NCBI RefSeq assembly: GCF_002286815.1
Contig: NZ_MUNM01000037.1
Span: 124,001 to 188,000 of the forward strand
DNA: 64,000 bases
DNA from: Pseudomonas sp. PICF141
GTDB taxonomy: Bacteria; Pseudomonadota; Gammaproteobacteria; Pseudomonadales; Pseudomonadaceae
Reading direction: 5' to 3'
Shown here: positions 9,550 through 18,150 of the stretch, piece by piece
Position numbering within the stretch: position 1 is the stretch's first letter
How the letters are laid out: every line of letters begins with the position of its first letter
The notes under the pieces: model-generated
Seen by the model: only the letters and a program-made list of their open reading frames with translations
Databases searched by the model: none
Told to the model about the DNA's origin: nothing
Program-made: the position numbers and the translations under genes

Positions 9550-10700
9550 GCGATGACTCCTGTCGAGGCCAGATGTTTTTGCGCTATCTCCCGTAACGCC
9601 TGCATCGATTGCGCCGATTCACGCTCAATGCGCCGCTTGAGCAACAATCGATTGGCGATGCGCATCAGTACACCGCTGAAGCAATATTCCAGGGTGCGGA
9701 CAAACCGTGTGCCATCGCCAAAAGCCTCGCACTCGTAAGTCAACACCAACGACAGCCCATGATCGTCCCGGGCCCGAGCGCTCCAGCGACGGCCGGGCAA
9801 GTATTCGTCGACTTCCCAACTCAAATGTCCCTCACGCCCGCCGGCCCGAATGTCTTCCTCGAACCGCGCTCCGGCATACAGCGGGCCGCTCTGGCCATCG
9901 ACCTTGAGAGAGGACGGATGCCACTGCGGCCAAAGTGTCGCGGTGCTGGCGTAGGCGAGCACGGCGAGCGGATTTCCTGCGATGTCGACCACGTGCTGCA
10001 GGCGGGTCATGGGCATTCTCGTCAGGTGCGGGGACGCTTTTTCCGACTCCCAATACAAGGTGCCGAACAAGTAGTCCATCAGTGGAAACACGATATTGAA
10101 ATTGCGCTCCTGCATCAGCTCGCGGCGGTGGTGCAGTTCATGCAGACGGCGCATCTGGCGAATCCACGGCAGACGTGTCAACGGGTTGCCGGGTGGTAGA
10201 TGTTCGCAAGCGTGGAACACCTCATAAGTCAGGTAACCGAGGACCATGCAACCGCCGAACAGCCCCGCGACGTTGTCATTGAGCTGAGCCAGCAGCCACC
10301 AGGCGGGCGCGGTAATGAGGAGGGTGTGCAACACAATCAGCCAGGCCGGAAACAGAATCACCCGCCAGTCGCGTGCATTGTCATAGGTCATGTGGCCGGG
10401 GGTGAAAAAGCTGTGATGGTCACCCGCGTGACGGGCATAGAACATTCGCGCCAGACGCTTTTTGTGGTGCCCCAGATGCCGATGTACGACATAAACGCCG
10501 AAGTTGAAGAACAGCAAGGTCAGCGGTACCGTCAGCCATTCCAAGGGGTGTACCTGATGCACGGTGCTCCAGAACACGCCGATGGCCAGCAACCCGAACA
10601 GCAACACAAAGCCGCCATGCAGCCAAGGGTTGTAGAGCGGATGAATATCGGCACGGTAGCGCGCGCGAAATGCTTCGGTGGTCTGCCTCACTGCGTTCAC
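9546..10700 (-). CDS. Sterol desaturase-family di-iron hydroxylase with C-terminal SRPBCC-like extension
   Basis: A 384-residue membrane enzyme. The first about 220 residues hold hydrophobic helices and the histidine clusters of the fatty-acid hydroxylase/sterol desaturase family (HRHLGHH, HAGDHH, HACEH, HELHHRR) that bind a non-haem di-iron centre. The remaining about 160 residues resemble a ligand-binding SRPBCC/START-like domain (WEVDEYLPGRRWSARA, then TRFVRTLEYCFSG), an uncommon addition. The likely activity is oxygen-dependent hydroxylation or desaturation of a lipid; the substrate is not deducible. It overlaps the SMP-30-like gene by four bases. Confidence 0.8.
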   Translation of the reverse strand: MNAVRQTTEAFRARYRADIHPLYNPWLHGGFVLLFGLLAIGVFWSTVHQVHPLEWLTVPLTLLFFNFGVYVVHRHLGHHKKRLARMFYARHAGDHHSFFTPGHMTYDNARDWRVILFPAWLIVLHTLLITAPAWWLLAQLNDNVAGLFGGCMVLGYLTYEVFHACEHLPPGNPLTRLPWIRQMRRLHELHHRRELMQERNFNIVFPLMDYLFGTLYWESEKASPHLTRMPMTRLQHVVDIAGNPLAVLAYASTATLWPQWHPSSLKVDGQSGPLYAGARFEEDIRAGGREGHLSWEVDEYLPGRRWSARARDDHGLSLVLTYECEAFGDGTRFVRTLEYCFSGVLMRIANRLLLKRRIERESAQSMQALREIAQKHLASTGVIA

Positions 10701-10801
10701 CTGTGGTTATTGTTACCACCAGCAGATTAGTCGATCCCGCCGCAGAGGCTGGCCCAACCTTGAGGCCACATGCGCCATGCTCCGGTGCAAGGCGCCTGGC
10801 G

Positions 10802-11665
10802 TCAGGTCAAGGGGTTCCAGCGTTGGGACCAATCGTCGTCTGATTTGATCACTTCACGCAGTAAGTCAAAGGCTCGTTGCAGGGTCGCCGAATCACGGTC
10901 CCGGGAGTAAACCAGGTAAGTCGGATAGCTGAACTCCGGCGCCTTGGGCACTGGCTCCAGCACACCGCTTTCCAGATAGCTCTGGACCACGCGAGTGCGG
11001 AAATAACCGCTGCCGCCGTTTTCCAGGATGTATTGCAAGGCCAGCGGGCCGAGGTTGAAGCTCAGGGCTGCCTTGGCTTTTTCCGGCAGCGCGGCATCGT
11101 GCTGACGGCGGAAGTCCGGGCCCCAGTCGATATACACATACGGATCGGGCTGGCTGGCCAGGCGTACCAGAATGAGTTTTTCTTCCAGCACCTGCTCGAC
11201 TTGCAGGCGTGGCCAATACTCGGGTTGATAGACCAGCGCCGCATCCAGCACCCCCAGCTCTAGTTGCCGCAGCAGGTTTTCGCCGTCGCGGATTTCCATG
11301 CGCAGGGCGTGGCTGGGGATTTTCTCGCGTAATTCGCCGGCCCAGCTGAGCATCAACGGGTTGCACAGACTGACCTCGCCGCCGATGTGCAGCACGTCGC
11401 GGTAGCCCTCGGGCAGCGGCAAGTCACGGCGCGCGGCATCCCAGGTTTGCACCAATTGATTGGCATAAATCACAAAGGCCTCACCGTTCGGCGTCAGGCG
11501 CGCCCCGGCACGGTTGCGCACGAACAGCGTGCTGCCCAACTGACTTTCGAGCTTTTGCACGCGTGCGGTGATGGCGGTCTGGGTGACATGCAGCTTTTCG
11601 GCGGCCGCGGCCAGGCTGCCGTGGCGGACGATTTCCAGAAAGGTGCGGGCGAGGTCGATGTCCAT
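10802..11665 (-). CDS. LysR-family transcriptional regulator
   Basis: A 287-residue LysR-type regulator. The N-terminal winged helix-turn-helix spans about residues 3-60 (GSLAAAAEKLHVTQTAITARV), followed by a periplasmic-binding-protein-like effector domain. It lies 84 bases downstream of the HoxX-like gene on the same strand and 101 bases upstream of the desaturase gene, so it may regulate either. No operator could be identified with confidence. Confidence 0.88.
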   Translation of the reverse strand: MDIDLARTFLEIVRHGSLAAAAEKLHVTQTAITARVQKLESQLGSTLFVRNRAGARLTPNGEAFVIYANQLVQTWDAARRDLPLPEGYRDVLHIGGEVSLCNPLMLSWAGELREKIPSHALRMEIRDGENLLRQLELGVLDAALVYQPEYWPRLQVEQVLEEKLILVRLASQPDPYVYIDWGPDFRRQHDAALPEKAKAALSFNLGPLALQYILENGGSGYFRTRVVQSYLESGVLEPVPKAPEFSYPTYLVYSRDRDSATLQRAFDLLREVIKSDDDWSQRWNPLT

Positions 11666-11749
11666 GGGCAGGCCGATGCGGGAGGTGTGGGCATTGTAAG
11701 AGCAGGCGCCGCCAGCGGATAGAAAGCAAAATCAAAAGATCGCTACCGA

Positions 11750-13468
11750 TCAGCCGGCCAGCTCAACCTCCTTCACCACCGCCCAATCGGCCACCAACCG
11801 CTGGGGCGAGCCACACGCCTTGCGCTTGAACACAAAATTTCGGCATTTTTCGGCAAACTGTTTGCGGTTCTGCACCATGTCCAGCTCCATCTCTTCCAGC
11901 TCGGCATTACGACAGTGGTGCGCCAGTTGAATATCGAACTGGCTTTTACGCTCACGTATCGCCTGATACGCCGGATCACTCAACGCACCATTGGCCCGCT
12001 GCAACAACCACAGGCCAAACTCGTCGGGGCAGCGCGGGCCGATTTCCTGGACCATGCCCAGTTGCAAGGCCTGGGTGGCGCTGATCGGCAGACAGTCTTC
12101 AGTGAGCTTTTGCGCCATGGCCTGGCCGATGGCGCGGGGCAGGCTGTAGGTCCAGTACTCGGAGCCGTACAGGCCCATGGTCTTGTAATGAGGGTTGAGC
12201 ACGATACCGGACCGGGCCAAGACAATATCGGCAGTCAGCGCCAGCATCACGCCGCCAGCCCCGGCATTCCCGGTCAAGCCGCTGACCACCAGTTGCCGGG
12301 CGCTGAGCAGTTCGTGGCAGACATCATCGATCGCCTGAATATTGGCCCAGGCTTCCAGCCCCGGCACCGCTGCAGCCTGGATCACGTTGAGGTGCACGCC
12401 GTTGGAGAAACTGCCGCGCCCACCCTTGATCAGCAGCACCTGGGTGTCCCGCAACTTGGCCCAGCGCAGGGCCTCTATCAGGCGCTGACACTGTTCGGTG
12501 CTCATCGCGCCGTTGTAAAACTCGAAGGTCAGTTCGCCGACATGGCCGGATTCGCGATAACGGATCGGTTGATAGCTTTCGTTGTTGAAGGGATGGGAGG
12601 CGATCGACCAATCAAGGGTAGGTACTTGCGCCAGCTGTTCGGCGAGCACATGCCGGGCCGGGCGCTTGAAGGTTTCTTCACCGGGCCGGGGTTTGCGTCG
12701 CAACGAACCGATCCACAGGCTGGTATCGCCGGTCGCCACCAGCACCGCGTCGTCGTGCACCGCGAGAATCTTTCCCGGCGTGCCGCTGCGCGAATCCAGG
12801 TGAGCGTCATACAGGTAATACTGACCGCCGGCCAGGCTCGCCAATACGCCGGGCTGGCCGTCGGCGGCGTCGATGCAGCGTTTGATGAAGTGTGAGCTGT
12901 CGTGCCAGCTGAAGGATCGGTCAGCTTGTTTCATGTTCGGCTGCAAGCGGCCAATCACATGGCGTTGGCTGTAATCCAAGGGCACCGGCACGAAACCGTC
13001 GATGAATTTTTCCACCACTTCGTGGATGCAGGAGATCGCCGCATCGCTGACGCGCCCGTTGTACAACTCGGATTTGCGCAAGCCTTGAGGCAAGTTGAAT
13101 TCACAAGTGGCCCAGACCGGCCCGGCATCCATTTCTTCCACCGCTTGCAACGCGGTCACGCCCCAGCGGTTGAGTTCACGGGTGATCGCCCAATCCAGCG
13201 CACTGGCGCCTCGGTCGCCGACAATGCCCGGATGAATGATCACCACGGGACGTTGGCGGTTGCTCCATAACTGTTGTGGTACCCGGTCCTTGAGGAACGG
13301 GCAGATCACCAGATCGGCGCCCGAGTGTTCGATTTGCTCGCACACCGCCTCTTGGTCGGTGAACAGCACCACGCTGGGCGAGTGGCCGGCCTGACGCAAA
13401 TCCAGCCAGGCCCGCTGGGTCAGGCCGTTGAACGCTGACGCCAGCAGAATGATTTTCAATGACCGCAC
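11750..13468 (-). CDS. HoxX-like formyltransferase/enoyl-CoA hydratase fusion
   Basis: A 572-residue two-domain protein. Residues 1-280 resemble the N10-formyl-tetrahydrofolate transferase fold with the HoxX version of the active site (His79 in HPGIVGDRG, then LDWAI). Residues about 300-530 are crotonase-like with an oxyanion-forming SGLTGNAGAGGVMLAL segment. HoxX of hydrogenase operons makes CO from formyl-tetrahydrofolate for NiFe-hydrogenase maturation. No hydrogenase or hyp gene is in this window, so the role here is uncertain. The start is taken as GTG at 13468, preceded by AAGGAAGAG at good spacing; a longer open frame to 13675 lacks family sequence. Confidence 0.8.
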   Translation of the reverse strand: MRSLKIILLASAFNGLTQRAWLDLRQAGHSPSVVLFTDQEAVCEQIEHSGADLVICPFLKDRVPQQLWSNRQRPVVIIHPGIVGDRGASALDWAITRELNRWGVTALQAVEEMDAGPVWATCEFNLPQGLRKSELYNGRVSDAAISCIHEVVEKFIDGFVPVPLDYSQRHVIGRLQPNMKQADRSFSWHDSSHFIKRCIDAADGQPGVLASLAGGQYYLYDAHLDSRSGTPGKILAVHDDAVLVATGDTSLWIGSLRRKPRPGEETFKRPARHVLAEQLAQVPTLDWSIASHPFNNESYQPIRYRESGHVGELTFEFYNGAMSTEQCQRLIEALRWAKLRDTQVLLIKGGRGSFSNGVHLNVIQAAAVPGLEAWANIQAIDDVCHELLSARQLVVSGLTGNAGAGGVMLALTADIVLARSGIVLNPHYKTMGLYGSEYWTYSLPRAIGQAMAQKLTEDCLPISATQALQLGMVQEIGPRCPDEFGLWLLQRANGALSDPAYQAIRERKSQFDIQLAHHCRNAELEEMELDMVQNRKQFAEKCRNFVFKRKACGSPQRLVADWAVVKEVELAG

Positions 13469-13723
13469 GATTGACTCTTCCTTGAGAATGACGGGCCGCA
13501 GGCTCCCAATGAGCCGTCCGTGGCCTTCGATGGAAGCGTGATAGTAGTGATTGCGGGGAAGAGAACAACTGATCGAGGTCAAGCTTGTGTCAGCGGGTGT
13601 TTCATTGGCGGTGTGAAGGCAGGCGAGTGAACCGCTTTTCGTACGCCAGGCATCGGGCATTAGCCCTATCAACAATCCCGTCTATCCGGTAAATTCCGCG
13701 TCCAAGCTCATACATGGATGTAG

Positions 13724-14254
13724 ATGATGGCCAAACCTGCCGCTCGACTCAGCGATCTCAATGCCTGCCCGGTGACCGGTCATGGCACCAACCCCAGCAC
13801 CAGCGGTTCACCCAACGTGAACATCAACGGCATGCCGGTCTTGCGTGTCGGTGACACCACCGCCTGCGGCGACACCGTGACCGAAGGTATCGGCAACATC
13901 CTGATCAATGGCAAGCCCATCGCCTTTCTGGGCAGCGCCACGGCCCATGGCGGCATGATCATCACCGGCTCCGGCGATGTGTTCGTCGGCACACAAGTCG
14001 GTGCCGCGCCGTTCACTCCGATCATCACCGTGCCCAAACACAGCGAACGCTTTCAACTGGTCGACGAGACCACAGGCGACGCCATTCCCGACATGCTCTA
14101 TTGCATCGAAACCGGCGACGGCCAGCGCCTGGTCGGTCACACCGACAACCACGGCAACGCCGCACGGGTATTCACCGCTGAGCCCACCTCTGTTGTCGTG
14201 CAATGGGGCAAGGAAGCCGCCGCTCACCTGGATGCCCTGGGCATCGATTACTAA
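13724..14254 (+). CDS. PAAR-domain protein (type VI secretion spike tip)
   Basis: A 176-residue protein. The first about 95 residues form a PAAR domain (AARLSDLNACP, VNINGMPVLRVGDTTACG, HGGMIITGSGDVFVG). PAAR proteins cap the VgrG spike of type VI secretion systems and carry or recruit effectors. The remaining about 80 residues form a small extension (LVDETTGDAIPDM) that looks like a beta-rich linker often found ahead of effectors. The next gene starts 12 bases downstream after a strong AAGGAGGAG site, so effector and PAAR are co-translated. A second ATG three bases later (13727) is an equally possible start. No other T6SS genes are in the window. Confidence 0.9.
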   Translation: MMAKPAARLSDLNACPVTGHGTNPSTSGSPNVNINGMPVLRVGDTTACGDTVTEGIGNILINGKPIAFLGSATAHGGMIITGSGDVFVGTQVGAAPFTPIITVPKHSERFQLVDETTGDAIPDMLYCIETGDGQRLVGHTDNHGNAARVFTAEPTSVVVQWGKEAAAHLDALGIDY

Positions 14255-14266
14255 GGAGGAGCAAGC

Positions 14267-15307
14267 GTGGCAACGCCAAAGAAGAAGCAGGGCAAAACGA
14301 GCGATCAGCATGGGACGACGCAGGTCAAGGGAACGCTGGCGCAGGATTATGTGACGGTGGTGGGGGCGTCTTACATCAGTCTTGTGGCAAATATTCGTGG
14401 TCAACGTGGCAATATGATGAATTTCATCAATCAAGGAATTCGTCAGCTCAAAAGCTATCCGCCCTCCACGCAGAGCTATTCCATTCAAAGGGCTTTCTTT
14501 ATATTCAAGGATGAGTACGACCCAAAACTGCTGGCCGAAGTCAAAAAAATAGTGACCGAGCGTTACGGTGCCGAGTATCGCGAGTACGACTCCATTTCAC
14601 AGTTGGTTGACTTTGTTGCCACGCGAAAGCGCCGGGGCAGGGAGATCAAGCAGATGGACTTTTTCTCTCATGGTGTCGTGGGCAGTATTGAGCTGGGATA
14701 CGAACTCGATAAGCGCGATAGCTATCGGTTGCGTGATGCTCAGGCTCGTATGTTCACACCGGATGCCTTCGCCTATGGCGCAAAGATTTATTCCTATGCG
14801 TGCCGGACGGGGTTGGGAATCAATGCAGACTTGAAAGTGGGAGAGAATGAAAATCCTCACTACGAGCTCAGCTTGGCGCAAGTCATGGCGGACGCGACCG
14901 GAGCTGCGGTTTGGGCATTCCCCCGGCGTAGTCTGTATGACCAGACTTACGGAACCGACGAGGAACGTGCGACGGTGGAAAAAGCACCGGCCAAACTGGA
15001 AGCCGATAAGGCTGCGAGCCGCGCATACCGCAAAAAGCTTAGCGATTATCAGAGACGTTTGAGCGCTTATCGAGCGGCGCAGAAGGATGCCAATGCGCAA
15101 CTGTCGAATGAGACTGCGCCCGCAGCTCCTGTCAAAACATTGAGTGAAAGGGATGCCGCGTTGTTGAAGCAGGCCCAAGGTAGGGAGCGCTACAAGGACA
15201 CACTCGGGTATCCATTAGATGCTGAAGGCGCTATTCATGGGGTTCGGTCTGGCAATACACCTGACGGCGTTCCTAAAAAGCTGTGCGAATACAAGCCCGC
15301 CAAATGA
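14267..15307 (+). CDS. Putative T6SS effector with caspase-like His/Cys motif
   Basis: A 346-residue protein with a GTG start. It is encoded directly behind the PAAR gene and overlaps the next gene by four bases. Its middle (about 100-215) contains a hydrophobic strand ending in FFSHG (His135), a charged stretch, then a strand ending in SYACRTG (Cys179). The arrangement resembles the SHG and QACRG catalytic dyad of clan CD cysteine peptidases (caspases), which have about 42-48 residues between the two. The N-terminus is lysine-rich and polar; the C-terminal third is a charged helical segment (residues 245-315). I infer an antibacterial protease-type effector. It is not a family I can name, and the dyad is motif-level evidence only. 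Confidence 0.6.
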   Translation: MATPKKKQGKTSDQHGTTQVKGTLAQDYVTVVGASYISLVANIRGQRGNMMNFINQGIRQLKSYPPSTQSYSIQRAFFIFKDEYDPKLLAEVKKIVTERYGAEYREYDSISQLVDFVATRKRRGREIKQMDFFSHGVVGSIELGYELDKRDSYRLRDAQARMFTPDAFAYGAKIYSYACRTGLGINADLKVGENENPHYELSLAQVMADATGAAVWAFPRRSLYDQTYGTDEERATVEKAPAKLEADKAASRAYRKKLSDYQRRLSAYRAAQKDANAQLSNETAPAAPVKTLSERDAALLKQAQGRERYKDTLGYPLDAEGAIHGVRSGNTPDGVPKKLCEYKPAK

Positions 15308-15909
15308 CCGCCTGCATGAAGAAATTGAATGTTTTTTCCGTAATAGGCCTATGTGCGGTGGCGGTGCTTATTGGTCTTGATCTCGTTGGCAAGGAAGACG
15401 AAATGTCCTCAAAAGTGATGATGTATTACGGTATCTGGAGTCCTGACGACAATCGTTTCGATGCAACCCGTTGGTTTGATAGTGGAATGTATCGCCGTCG
15501 CATCTTGGGTACGCCTCCTGAAGCGAGTGTGGAAACCATGTTGCGCAACAAGCCCCTGCCGATTACCGAACGCATGAATGAAGACCTTGTCGCTATTGCG
15601 GGTGTAGCACTTGAGTATGATTTCCCTGAAGTGAACACAGACTCATTGATTAACCAGCCTCCAGCCCTCAGCCATCGAGTCCGCTACTGGATCAGTAAAT
15701 TCGAAAAGCCTGACAAACCGGTCGATCTCTACCATCTGTTTCTCAAGCTGGATCAAAAACGTTTTGTGATCGCTTTCAGCCGAGACGCGCAGACGGGGGA
15801 TTTGATCGATGACAACAGTGCAACACTGGTTTATGCGAATCAGGAGTCCGACGCTGAGTACGTTCGGATATTCAAGGAACTGGATGAAGCTGAACAGCGC
15901 CAGCGTTGA
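15304..15909 (+). CDS. Membrane-anchored protein, candidate cognate immunity protein
   Basis: A 201-residue protein whose ATG overlaps the effector stop (ATGA). The N-terminus (residues 5-25, MKKLNVFSVIGLCAVAVLIG) is a signal anchor, so the rest should be periplasmic. The soluble part is mixed alpha/beta with no domain I recognise. Position, coupling and membrane localisation fit an immunity protein against the upstream effector, which is inference from context. An ATG at 15316 is an alternative start that trims four residues. The residue before the signal Cys is Leu, so a lipobox is not convincing. Confidence 0.6.
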   Translation: MTACMKKLNVFSVIGLCAVAVLIGLDLVGKEDEMSSKVMMYYGIWSPDDNRFDATRWFDSGMYRRRILGTPPEASVETMLRNKPLPITERMNEDLVAIAGVALEYDFPEVNTDSLINQPPALSHRVRYWISKFEKPDKPVDLYHLFLKLDQKRFVIAFSRDAQTGDLIDDNSATLVYANQESDAEYVRIFKELDEAEQRQR

Positions 15910-15998
15910 TTGAGAGGGCGCCGAAGCTCATTGCCCCAGAGCTGTGAAAAAAACCACTGATTGAACAGGACGCCTTCACCGGCGCCCCAAAGCCCCAA

Positions 15999-17957
15999 TC
16001 AAAACGCAAAACACGAACACCCGAACGCCCCCCAAAATCCTTGAAAGTCACTGACCGGCGCCGACGACAACCGCGCCCGCTCGTGGCTGTGGGCATGCAC
16101 CGCGCACGCGCCCACGCATTGATGAACTTGAGCCGTCAGCGGCGCCAAGGGTTTCCAGTGCCCCGGTACATTCACCACCGGCGACCACTCAGGCACGACC
16201 GGGACAGGCGCAGGCCCCAGTTTTTCGAACTCGGCTGTGCCGTAGACGATCTTGCCGTCGACAATGGTCAGCACCGATTCGATCCATTTGATGGCTTCGT
16301 CTTCGATGTGGAAGTAGTCCGCCGACAGCGCAATCAGGTCCGCCAGTTGTCCGACTTTGATCTGGCCTTTCTTGCCTTGTTCGGAAGAAAACCAGGCGCT
16401 GCCGTGGGTGAACAATTCCAGCGCCGTATCCCGGCTCAAACCTTGCGGGTACAGCGCCAGCCCGCCGACTGTGCGGCCACTGACCAACCAGTACAGGGAA
16501 GTCCAGGGGTTGTAGCTGGAGACTCGCGTGGCATCGGTGCCGGCGCCCACCGGTACGCCCTCGGCCAGCATGCGTGCGATCGGTGGTGTCGCTTCGGCCG
16601 CCTTCGCGCCGTAACGGTCGACAAAGTACTCGCCCTGGAACGCCATGCGGTCCTGGATGGCGATGCCGCCACCGAGCGCTTTGACCCGCTCAATGTTCCG
16701 TGGGCTGATGGTTTCGGCATGATCGAAGAACCATGGCAAACCGTCGAACGGAATATCCCGGTTGACCTTCTCGAACACGTCGAGCATGCGGCTGATGGAT
16801 TCGTTGTAGGTGGCGTGCAGGCGGAAGGGCCAGCGCTGTTCCACCAGATGCCGCACCACCGGCTCCAGCTCCTGCTCCATGGTCTGCGGCAGGTCGGGGC
16901 GGGGTTCGAGGAAGTCTTCGAAATCGGCTGCCGAGAACACCAGCATTTCTCCGGCACCGTTGTGCCGCAGGAAGTCATCGCCCTGACCGTAATGGGAGGT
17001 GCTGGTCCAGTTTTTGAAATCGGTCAGCTCTTCCTTGGGTTTTTGGGTGAACAGGTTGTAGGCAATGCGCACCGTGAGCTGCTGGTCTTTGGCCAGTTGC
17101 TGGATGACTTGATAATCGTCCGGGTAATTCTGATAACCGCCGCCGGCATCGATGGCGCTGGTGACGCCCAGCCGATTGAGTTCACGCATGAACTGGCGGG
17201 TCGAGTTGACTTGATACTCCAGCGGTAATTTCGGTCCCTTGGCCAGGGTCGAGTAGAGAATCATCGCATTGGGCCGGGCGATCAGCATGCCGGTGGGCTC
17301 GCCATTGGCATCGCGCTGGATTTCGCCGCCCGGTGGGTTCGGCGTGTCGCGCGTGTAGCCGACCACTTTCAACGCCGCGCGATTGAGCAGGGCGCGATCA
17401 TAAAGATGCAGAACGAACACCGGGGTGTCTGGCGCGGCCTTGTTCAATTCATCGATCGTCGGCAAGCGCTTCTCGGCAAACTGGAACTCGTTCCAGCCAC
17501 CGACCACCCGCACCCATTGCGGCGTTGGTGTGCGATCGGCCTGATCCTTGAGCATGCGCAAGGCATCGGCCAGAGACGGTACGCCTTCCCAGCGCAGCTC
17601 GAGGTTGTAGTTCAGGCCGCCACGAATCAAGTGCAGGTGAGAGTCGTTGAGACCGGGAATCACCGTGCGGCCATGCAGGTCGATGATTTGGCTGCCGGGA
17701 CCTTGCAGGGCCATGGCCTGGGCGTCGCTGCCGACCACCACGAAGCGCCCGTCCTTGATCGCGACGGCACTGGCCTGGGGTTTCTTGCGGTCAACGGTGT
17801 GCAGGCGTCCGTTGTACAAAATCAGGTCGGCTGGGGTATCGGGCATGGCTTTACTCCCTGCGAATATTGGGCTGACCCAGGCACCGACGGCACCTGCCGA
17901 GAGGCCTTGCAGTACACGACGACGACTGAAGTCGTTGTGCTCGTCAGGTGGGCTCAT
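15999..17957 (-). CDS. Tat-exported amidohydrolase (YtcJ-like)
   Basis: A 652-residue metal-dependent hydrolase of the amidohydrolase superfamily. It starts with a twin-arginine signal (SRRRVLQGLSAGAVGAW) and then has the beta-sandwich entry (LILYNGRLHTVD), the metal-binding HLH motif in NDSHLHLIRGG, and later DHAETISPRN and GTDATR. The start at 17957 is preceded by GGAGAG at good spacing; a longer frame to 18020 is less likely. An unusual C-terminal tail contains several Cys and His residues (HQCVGACAVHAHSHERAR, then FGCSCFAF at the very end). The substrate is unknown; relatives hydrolyse cyclic amides or formamides. Confidence 0.83.
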   Translation of the reverse strand: MSPPDEHNDFSRRRVLQGLSAGAVGAWVSPIFAGSKAMPDTPADLILYNGRLHTVDRKKPQASAVAIKDGRFVVVGSDAQAMALQGPGSQIIDLHGRTVIPGLNDSHLHLIRGGLNYNLELRWEGVPSLADALRMLKDQADRTPTPQWVRVVGGWNEFQFAEKRLPTIDELNKAAPDTPVFVLHLYDRALLNRAALKVVGYTRDTPNPPGGEIQRDANGEPTGMLIARPNAMILYSTLAKGPKLPLEYQVNSTRQFMRELNRLGVTSAIDAGGGYQNYPDDYQVIQQLAKDQQLTVRIAYNLFTQKPKEELTDFKNWTSTSHYGQGDDFLRHNGAGEMLVFSAADFEDFLEPRPDLPQTMEQELEPVVRHLVEQRWPFRLHATYNESISRMLDVFEKVNRDIPFDGLPWFFDHAETISPRNIERVKALGGGIAIQDRMAFQGEYFVDRYGAKAAEATPPIARMLAEGVPVGAGTDATRVSSYNPWTSLYWLVSGRTVGGLALYPQGLSRDTALELFTHGSAWFSSEQGKKGQIKVGQLADLIALSADYFHIEDEAIKWIESVLTIVDGKIVYGTAEFEKLGPAPVPVVPEWSPVVNVPGHWKPLAPLTAQVHQCVGACAVHAHSHERARLSSAPVSDFQGFWGAFGCSCFAF

Positions 17958-18071
17958 GGCAGCGCTCTCCACAAAGTTCTTCACAAAGAAGCGGGGATCA
18001 ACAGCCGATGTCTGACGCATGCGGCCAGAAGGAATATAGTCGGCAAATCCACAGATAGCCGTTTCCGAGGG

Positions 18072-18110
18072 CGAAAAACGACGAATCCCGCCACGAGGGG
18101 CGGGATTCGT
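18072..18110 (-). terminator. Rho-independent terminator after the SCP2 gene
   Basis: A 12-base-pair hairpin with arms at 18081-18092 and 18099-18110 (ACGAATCCCGCC and complement). Read on the minus strand it is followed by GTCGTTTTTCG, giving a T tract. It separates the SCP2 gene from the downstream amidohydrolase gene. Confidence 0.75.
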
Positions 18111-18150
18111 TTGCAGCCAGACGTGCTCCCGAAAGACGGGAGCGGCGTGC

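Noticed and set aside
15316..15381. Lipoprotein signal for the candidate immunity protein
   Set aside because: The only Cys in the hydrophobic stretch is preceded by Gly-Leu, which does not fit a lipobox; a signal anchor is more likely.
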